Origin: Chloroflexota bacterium
Lineage (GTDB): Bacteria; Chloroflexota; Ktedonobacteria; Ktedonobacterales; JADMIN01
DNA: 64,000 nucleotides
NCBI GenBank assembly: GCA_021323855.1
Contig: JAJPKE010000037.1
Location: 1-64,000, forward strand
Direction: 5' to 3'
Part shown: positions 58,956 to 64,000 of the stretch, piece by piece
How the letters are laid out: each line of letters opens with the position of its first letter
Numbering within the stretch: position 1 is the first letter of the stretch
Notes under the pieces: generated by a model
What the model saw: the letters and a program-made list of their open reading frames with translations, nothing else
Database searches by the model: none
Told to the model about the DNA's origin: nothing
Made by a program: the position numbers and the translations under genes

Positions 58956-59069
58956 AATCTCTGATCCCGTGATGATCCAGTGGAAACCAGGCTCACCTCC
59001 GGGCTGATCTCGACACGCTATCAGTATGATGAATAAGGCTAGCGATATATGTGGGTGGGTATTAGCTCG

Positions 59070-59075
59070 TATAAT
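59070..59075 (+). promoter_or_regulatory. -10 element candidate for aquaporin
   Basis: TATAAT at 59070 predicts a transcript start near 59082. This excludes the in-frame ATG 59078 and supports the start at 59114. Confidence 0.4.
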
Positions 59076-59113
59076 AAATGGCTAAGAGCGTAAGCAGGCG
59101 CAGGGGGCAAACG

Positions 59114-59980
59114 ATGGCACAACGGCCACAACGGAAGGCAGGCATACAATCAAATGCGCAGCGAGAATCGCGAGAACGACCGGAGTTTTACACCGATCCC
59201 TTATCTATTGGCAATCCGACGGTGGCTGGCCGGCGTTTCTTTGCAGAAATGCTCGGCACTGCTCTGCTGACGCTGGTTGCAGCAGGCGCCCCTGTGATTG
59301 AGGCAGCAGCGCATCAGTCATTGGGTCCTTCAGCCGGACTGGTTGCCCCTGGCCTATTGGTGATGGCGCTCATCTATACGCTTGGCGATGTCTCCGGCGC
59401 TCATTTCAATCCGGTCATGACGCTCGCATTCGCCCTGCGCGGCGATTTCCCGTGGCGCCGCGTTCCAGGCTATTGGCTGGCGCAATTCGTAGGATCGCTG
59501 CTTGCTGCCCTATTTCTGCGCCTTCTGTTTGGTCCGGCAGGGCATCTGGGCGCGACGTTACCTGCGCCAGCGACCGGTATCTGGCCAGCGGTGTTCATGG
59601 AAACGGCCCTCACCATGCTGTTGGTCACGGTCATTTTGGGAACGGCGCACGATACACGGCTGGTGGGACATAACGCCGCCTTAGCAGTGGGAGGAACGAT
59701 TGCACTGGCGGGCCTCTTTGCAAGCCCTGTCAGCGGTGCTTCGATGAATCCAGCGCGGTCCTTTGGTCCGGCAGTGCTCAGTGGTAATCCTGCCGCGTTA
59801 AATGCTATGTGGATTTATTTTGTTGCTCCAGTGGCCGGAGCAGTTCTTGCCTCAGGCATTGCCTGGATGCTGCATGGCCCAACAACTCCCACGGCAATTC
59901 AGGCCGCCAGTGGAAACTCCTTTGCAGATACTGGATCATCTAAGATGTCTACGACTTCTGCCACCACAAAGCGGAGGTGA
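59114..59980 (+). CDS. MIP family aquaporin/glycerol channel
   Basis: ATG 59114 has AGGGGG upstream and lies after the predicted promoter. The 288-residue product has six helices and the two half-helix loops: SGAHFNPVMTLAFAL (NPV in the first) and SGASMNPARSFGPAVL (NPA in the second). FAEMLGTALLTLVAAG is the family start. The NPV variant and the compact second half are closer to water-selective channels than to GlpF, but selectivity is not certain. The first 45 residues and the last 30 are polar tails. It follows the metal ATPase in the same orientation and converges with the Mg ATPase. Confidence 0.94.
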   Translation: MAQRPQRKAGIQSNAQRESRERPEFYTDPLSIGNPTVAGRRFFAEMLGTALLTLVAAGAPVIEAAAHQSLGPSAGLVAPGLLVMALIYTLGDVSGAHFNPVMTLAFALRGDFPWRRVPGYWLAQFVGSLLAALFLRLLFGPAGHLGATLPAPATGIWPAVFMETALTMLLVTVILGTAHDTRLVGHNAALAVGGTIALAGLFASPVSGASMNPARSFGPAVLSGNPAALNAMWIYFVAPVAGAVLASGIAWMLHGPTTPTAIQAASGNSFADTGSSKMSTTSATTKRR

Positions 59981-60027
59981 TATGGATGTCATATGCCATT
60001 CAACAAAGTGCTGATGAGATGTGGAAG

Positions 60028-62574
60028 TCAATATGATCGCCGTCGCATCAAGATACGCTTGCCTCCTTCGACCAACAGCAAATACGTGCCTGTGGCCACG
60101 ATGAGGAAGAGGAAGAACAAGGCTGGCAGTGGTGTGAAGCCAAGTGCGCCGGCCAATGGTGTGTAGGGAAGCGCCATCCCAGTTGCGACGATGAGAAGGA
60201 CCATAATAGTGAGCGAGCGACTTGGCCGGCTATTGAATGGATTGCCGCTGGTGCGAATGATGAACAACACCAGAGTTTGTGTTGCCAGGGATTCTACAAA
60301 CCAACCCGTATGAAACAGCGTTTCCGAGGCGTGGAAGATGGCGAGCATGACAAAAAACGTGAGAAAGTCGTAGATGGAACTGATTGGCCCAATGAAGACC
60401 ATGAAATCACGGATCAGCCCGATGTCCCAGCGGCGTGGTTTTTCGATGAAGGTCTCGTCCACATTGTCGGTGGGAATCGAGACTTGCGACACATCATACA
60501 GAAAGTTGAGCAGCAATATTTGGGTAGGCAGCATGGGGAGGAACGGCAGAAAGAGTGATGCCCCTGCCATGCTGAACATGTTGCCAAAACTGGAACTGGT
60601 TCCCATCAACAGGAACTTCATAACGTTACCAAAGGCTTTGCGCCCTTCCAGCACGCCACGGTGCAGAACTGCCAGACTACGCTCTAGCAGAATAATCTCG
60701 GCGGCATCTTTGGCTACATCCACCGCCGTGGCGACCGAGATGCCCACATCAGCAACATGCAACGAGGGTGCGTCGTTAATGCCATCGCCAAGAAAGCCAA
60801 CGACGTGCTTGCGGGCTTTCAAGGCGAGCATGATACGGTTTTTCTGCGCAGGTGAGACGCGCGCGAACACGCTGGTCTCTTCAGCGATGTGCTGTAGCGC
60901 GGTGTCGCTCATTCCATCCAGTTCATCGCCAAGTATGATGCGCCCACCGTCTAGTCCCACCTGTTCGCAGATATGGCGGGCAACCAGATCGTTGTCACCA
61001 GTCAGAATCTTTACTTCCACACCATCGCGTCGCAAGGCACTCAGCACGTCGGCGACACCCGCCACAGGTGGATCAATGAACGCGAGAAAGCCGACGAGCG
61101 TCAGATCAACTTCATCCACGGCGTGATAGGCATCCTGCTGTGGCACGGAGCGATAGGCTACGGCGAGGACACGATAACCCTGTGCGCTAAGCGCCTGATA
61201 GGTCGTCTCACATTGCGCTCGCGCAGAAGTATCCAGGAGTTGCGACGTTCCGGTGACCTCATACTGGGTCGAGATCGGCAACACACTCTCCGGCGCCCCT
61301 TTCACTATCAATAGGCGTTGATCGTCCAGAGAGACCACAATCGAGGAACGCCGCCGCTCGAAGTCAAACGGGACTTCATCGAGTTTCTGGTATCCGGCAG
61401 CGCTTGGATGAGTATGTAGGAGAATGGCTACATCGAGCGGACTCTGAATTCCCGTCTCAAACGTGCTATTGACATACGCCAGCAAGAAGGCGTGCTCTGA
61501 GGACTGGCCGAGCGGATCCAGATGCTGATCGAGGGTCAACTCACCCGTCGTCAGTGTGCCAGTCTTATCGCTACAGAGAATATCCATGCTACCGAAGTTC
61601 TGCATGCTCGCTAGATGCTTGACGATGACCTTCTGCCGTGCCATACGGAGCGCACCCTGACCCAGCGTGATGGTAGTAATCATCGGCAAGAATTCTGGTG
61701 TCAAGCCAACGGCAAGCGAGACCGCGAACAGGAAGGAATCAAGCGCCGGTCGGTGAAAAGCCAGATTGACCACAAGGACGAAGAGGACGAGAAAGACAAC
61801 CGTGCGCATAATAAGGAAGCTAAAGCCGCGCAGACCACGGTCGAATTCAGTCTCTGGCGCGCGGGTTGCCAGCCGCGCGACGATATCGCCAAAGGCGGTC
61901 GCGGGGCCAGTAGCAACAATAAGCGCGTTAGCAGTGCCACTCACCACTGAGGTGCCCAGCAGTACCATATTACGTGTTTCGGCGGGTGATGACGCCGCTC
62001 CTGCATCATCTACCGCTTCCTTCTCCACGGGGACGGATTCGCCAGTTAACGCGGCCTGTTGGACATGTAAGTCGCGCGCCTCCAATAGCCGTGCATCAGC
62101 GGGAACGAGGTCGCCGGCGCTGAGGCGAATGACGTCACCGGGCACCAAGTTGTGCCGGGGCAGTTCGTGCCAGGTTCCATCGCGCAGGACCGTTGCAGTC
62201 GGCGCCACCTGTGTACGTAGACTATCAGCAGCTTGCTGTGAGCGATACGCTTGCACAAAATTCAAGATCACGCTGAGCAATACGAGAACCGCGATAATTG
62301 ACGCATCCAGAAGATCGCCGAGGAGCGCCGTAACCAGGCTGGCAACTAGCAGGATAATGACGAGCGGGTTGAGAAGAAACAGCCCTAACTGCACAAGTCC
62401 TGCGGTATGCCGGGCCGATGCTGGCTCATTTGGTCCTACCTGTGCCAGCCGCCGCGCTGCTTCTGCACTGGATAGACCATCTGGAGAGGTGGACAACTCG
62501 CTCAGCAGTTCAGCGCGGGTGACGTGGTGGAGATTAGCTTGTTGGCGAGCAGTATCTGCTGGCGTTGTTGTCAT
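60028..62574 (-). CDS. mgtA: Mg2+-transporting P-type ATPase (P3B, MgtA/MgtB-like)
   Basis: ATG 62574 (MTTTPADTARQQ) has GGGAG upstream on the coding strand. The frame extends to 62646, but there it overlaps the putative leader peptide. The 848-residue product has the P3B plan: a cation-ATPase N-domain (LLSELSTSPDGLSSAEAARRLAQVGPNEP), NPLVIILLVASLVTALLGD, LTGESVPVEKEAV, VGLTPEFLPMITTITLGQGALRMARQKVIVKHL, phosphorylation motif SDKTGTLTTGEL, and FLGDGINDAPSLHVADVGISV. It imports Mg2+ using ATP. MgtA in enterics is controlled by its leader; here too the 216-base leader is structured. Confidence 0.96.
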   Translation of the reverse strand: MTTTPADTARQQANLHHVTRAELLSELSTSPDGLSSAEAARRLAQVGPNEPASARHTAGLVQLGLFLLNPLVIILLVASLVTALLGDLLDASIIAVLVLLSVILNFVQAYRSQQAADSLRTQVAPTATVLRDGTWHELPRHNLVPGDVIRLSAGDLVPADARLLEARDLHVQQAALTGESVPVEKEAVDDAGAASSPAETRNMVLLGTSVVSGTANALIVATGPATAFGDIVARLATRAPETEFDRGLRGFSFLIMRTVVFLVLFVLVVNLAFHRPALDSFLFAVSLAVGLTPEFLPMITTITLGQGALRMARQKVIVKHLASMQNFGSMDILCSDKTGTLTTGELTLDQHLDPLGQSSEHAFLLAYVNSTFETGIQSPLDVAILLHTHPSAAGYQKLDEVPFDFERRRSSIVVSLDDQRLLIVKGAPESVLPISTQYEVTGTSQLLDTSARAQCETTYQALSAQGYRVLAVAYRSVPQQDAYHAVDEVDLTLVGFLAFIDPPVAGVADVLSALRRDGVEVKILTGDNDLVARHICEQVGLDGGRIILGDELDGMSDTALQHIAEETSVFARVSPAQKNRIMLALKARKHVVGFLGDGINDAPSLHVADVGISVATAVDVAKDAAEIILLERSLAVLHRGVLEGRKAFGNVMKFLLMGTSSSFGNMFSMAGASLFLPFLPMLPTQILLLNFLYDVSQVSIPTDNVDETFIEKPRRWDIGLIRDFMVFIGPISSIYDFLTFFVMLAIFHASETLFHTGWFVESLATQTLVLFIIRTSGNPFNSRPSRSLTIMVLLIVATGMALPYTPLAGALGFTPLPALFFLFLIVATGTYLLLVEGGKRILMRRRSY

Positions 62575-62789
62575 AGGGGTCTCCCAATGGCGAGGGGGTA
62601 CACTACATGAAAGCAGCAGAAAAATACCTGCTGCTGGTGGCTGCAAGAGGCGCCGGAGACTCTTGCCAGAGCATGAAGCAGTGCGGTGGAGCGTTCCTCA
62701 TCATCACAATCATCATATCTTGGCGTTGACTCTGAACTGACCGATGATGTTGAGGAACGCTCGTCGCGTCCGCGTCACCTATGACGCGG
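62575..62789 (-). promoter_or_regulatory. Structured leader of the Mg2+ ATPase gene
   Basis: On the mRNA-sense strand the leader holds four hairpins: CCGCGTC/GACGCGG at 62770-62789 (just after the cytochrome b stop), a 12-bp stem GAGCGTTCCTCA/TGAGGAACGCTC (62751-62762 with 62689-62700) enclosing about 50 bases, GCAAGAG/CTCTTGC around 62643-62665, and CAGCAG/CTGCTG around 62614-62635. No M-box consensus (GAGGCTCC-type) was found. It may sense Mg2+ by another route or terminate the upstream cytochrome transcript. Confidence 0.4.
62603..62716 (-). CDS. Putative 37-codon leader peptide upstream of mgtA
   Basis: This short frame starts at ATG 62716 inside the large hairpin loop and ends TAG 29 bases before the mgtA start. 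The peptide begins MMIVMMRNAPPHCFMLWQ and contains PP and SPAP. Enterobacterial mgtA has a Pro-containing leader peptide (MgtL) whose translation sets transcription, so a similar control is conceivable. There is no clear ribosome-binding site and no coding bias can be judged. This is a speculative call. Confidence 0.3.
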   Translation of the reverse strand: MMIVMMRNAPPHCFMLWQESPAPLAATSSRYFSAAFM

Positions 62790-64000
62790 CTATGCTTCTG
62801 ATGTATGCAATTCTGGCATTGGCGCTGGTGTTGCGTCTCCACTTGCTTGGCCTGCTTCTTGTGCCGCGCGCACCTCTCTGTAGTGGTCACGCCAGATCAA
62901 GCGGTACACTTTCAGCACCTCTGGCAGACGGCGTAAGCCTGGGATGTAGGGGAGGAAGATCAGGGCAAGCGTCAACACCGCCATCGTAATCCACACGGCA
63001 ATATCGGCATTTGGCCCATTATAGGGACCAAAGGGAACTTGATACCAGAAGGTATAGAGCCACAGCCAGGCCTGGCCAGGATAGGCTCCGGTCTCATTCA
63101 TCATTCCCCACTGATTGCCTAGCAGATTGAGTTGCCCAGCGCGATTGGGTAACGCGCTCTCGTTCAGGAACAGCAATGGCTTGGTGTAATCTGTCTGATA
63201 GAATTTCCCATCACTGAGCAAGAGGCCATCGAGCGCGCCGCTCCGGGCAATGTCGAGCAATGCGCCAAACATCACAGGCAACGGGCCGTAATCACCAGCA
63301 ACTACTTTGAGATGGCCGTCGGCATCGAGCGAACCATCAGCTTTGCCAAGCGCTGTGGCATAATTGTTTTCCCACTTTGTCTGCTGGTCTGCTGACGCAG
63401 CTTGAAACGTTTGGACGGCCTGTGCCACTTCAGGATTCTTGACGGTGTTGAGCGGACCAATGACATAGACTGAGGCAGTATCAATTGGTAGCCGCACTCC
63501 CGCGAGCTGCTGCGGAGAGAATGGACCCGCCGACTGCACTGATCCGCTCGCGGTATTGTAGGGTTGCCCATACTGAGCAATCACACTGTTACCTGCCAGT
63601 TCAGAGAGCGAAACCGTCACAAAACCTGCCGGGTCTGACTGGGCCACGCTCTGCATCGTCAGCGGTTTCTCATCGGGTGAGGAGAATACCGACGCAAGCA
63701 CGACGACCAGCACCAGTACGACGGTGCCCGCCAGCACCACTTCGCGGAGCAGATCGTAGGGAATCATGCGGACGCCGCGATAGTATTGGGCCTGGGTCAT
63801 CCCCTTGCGGTATGGCTCGCGGACTTCACCTTTGGCCGGATATGGGCGCACGACACCCCGTAAGCGAACAAGTACAATGTGCAAGGCAATCAGCGCGATC
63901 AGCAATGCTGGCAGCAGGAAAATATGAAAGCCGTACATTTGACCAAAGTTGAGGACGTTGAAGAATCCTCCCACGCCGATTGCATTCATCGCATCTTTGG
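62790..64000 (-). CDS. Cytochrome b subunit (b6-type), N-terminus cut by window edge
   Basis: The reverse frame is open to base 64000, so the gene starts outside the window. The first visible part is the end of the cytochrome b core: DAMNAIGVGGFFNVLNFGQMYGFHIFLLPALLIALIALHIVLVRLRGVV, with the two heme-ligand His residues of helix D 15 positions apart, as in b6-type cytochromes. It continues through MIPYDLLREVVLAGTVVLVLVVVLASVF, a large extracytoplasmic loop of about 200 residues, and a final helix (WITMAVLTLALIFLPYIPGL) before a cytoplasmic tail. It should carry electrons from menaquinol in a bc-type or alternative complex. The gene partners lie off the edge. Confidence 0.85.
   Translation of the reverse strand, partial: KDAMNAIGVGGFFNVLNFGQMYGFHIFLLPALLIALIALHIVLVRLRGVVRPYPAKGEVREPYRKGMTQAQYYRGVRMIPYDLLREVVLAGTVVLVLVVVLASVFSSPDEKPLTMQSVAQSDPAGFVTVSLSELAGNSVIAQYGQPYNTASGSVQSAGPFSPQQLAGVRLPIDTASVYVIGPLNTVKNPEVAQAVQTFQAASADQQTKWENNYATALGKADGSLDADGHLKVVAGDYGPLPVMFGALLDIARSGALDGLLLSDGKFYQTDYTKPLLFLNESALPNRAGQLNLLGNQWGMMNETGAYPGQAWLWLYTFWYQVPFGPYNGPNADIAVWITMAVLTLALIFLPYIPGLRRLPEVLKVYRLIWRDHYREVRAAQEAGQASGDATPAPMPELHTSEA

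Noticed and set aside
59078..59113. Aquaporin start at ATG 59078
   Set aside because: It is only 3 bases after a TATAAT box and so before the likely transcript start. ATG 59114 has a ribosome-binding site.
62575..62789. M-box (ykoK) Mg2+ riboswitch upstream of mgtA
   Set aside because: The conserved GAGGCTCC-type core and the expected helices of the M-box were not found. Only generic hairpins are supported.
1..64000. tRNA or rRNA genes
   Set aside because: No T-loop GGTTCGAnTCC with a matching acceptor stem and no rRNA core sequence was noticed on reading. A covariance-model scan would be needed to exclude them fully.

Overview
The window is one continuous chromosomal segment of a high-GC bacterium. 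The best guess is Chloroflexota, probably the Ktedonobacteria. This is an inference from the mix of gene families (HGN/HGD-type kinase-like proteins, DUF2079 and DUF1206 membrane proteins, a MurF-Alr fusion, W-x-G-x-D repeat surface proteins, a b6-type cytochrome b), from lipoproteins without Gram-negative outer-membrane genes, and from several families of short palindromic dispersed repeats. No rRNA, tRNA, CRISPR array, transposase or phage gene was recognised.

Left part (1-48.5 kb) is mostly housekeeping, in short operons. It holds an ABC ATPase (cut by the left edge), a ParA-like ATPase with a spoiled P-loop, a GH3 lipoprotein, two tandem paralogous membrane proteins, an SRPBCC/DUF2071/trans-sulfuration/GNAT run, an FMN-dependent hydroxyacid oxidase, and a D,D-carboxypeptidase. 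Next come two kinase-fold proteins that lack the catalytic Asp, a biotinyl-domain protein, a MurF-alanine racemase fusion and a lipid kinase. Several small proteins, an alkyltransferase-like protein without its Cys, a GH1 glucosidase and an MFS pump follow. The accC-fabF-accB fatty acid cluster is followed by DUF2079, comF, nhaP, an M16-like protein, dinB, a second MFS pump, DUF1206, rarA and a macrodomain protein.

Right part (about 48.8-64 kb) looks different. It begins beside a truncated flavin reductase and carries stress and ion-homeostasis genes: two double UspA proteins flanking a flavoprotein that has lost its redox disulfide, a surface repeat protein, two small membrane proteins, a P1B metal ATPase with a TPC motif, an aquaporin, an MgtA-type ATPase behind a structured leader containing a possible leader peptide, and a cytochrome b cut by the right edge. 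The aquaporin gene has a Crp-like palindrome upstream, and a similar palindrome precedes the GH3 gene at 2.35 kb.

The most unusual non-coding object is a roughly 790 bp foldback element at 11138-11925. It has a perfect 94 bp inverted repeat built from about 13 bp iterons at 19-20 bp spacing, hairpins at both ends, and four exact 28 bp tandem repeats inside. Second is a promoter-hairpins-terminator unit at 43004-43114 that could be a small RNA or an attenuator ahead of an MFS exporter. A recurring theme is protein folds that have kept their scaffold but lost catalytic residues.
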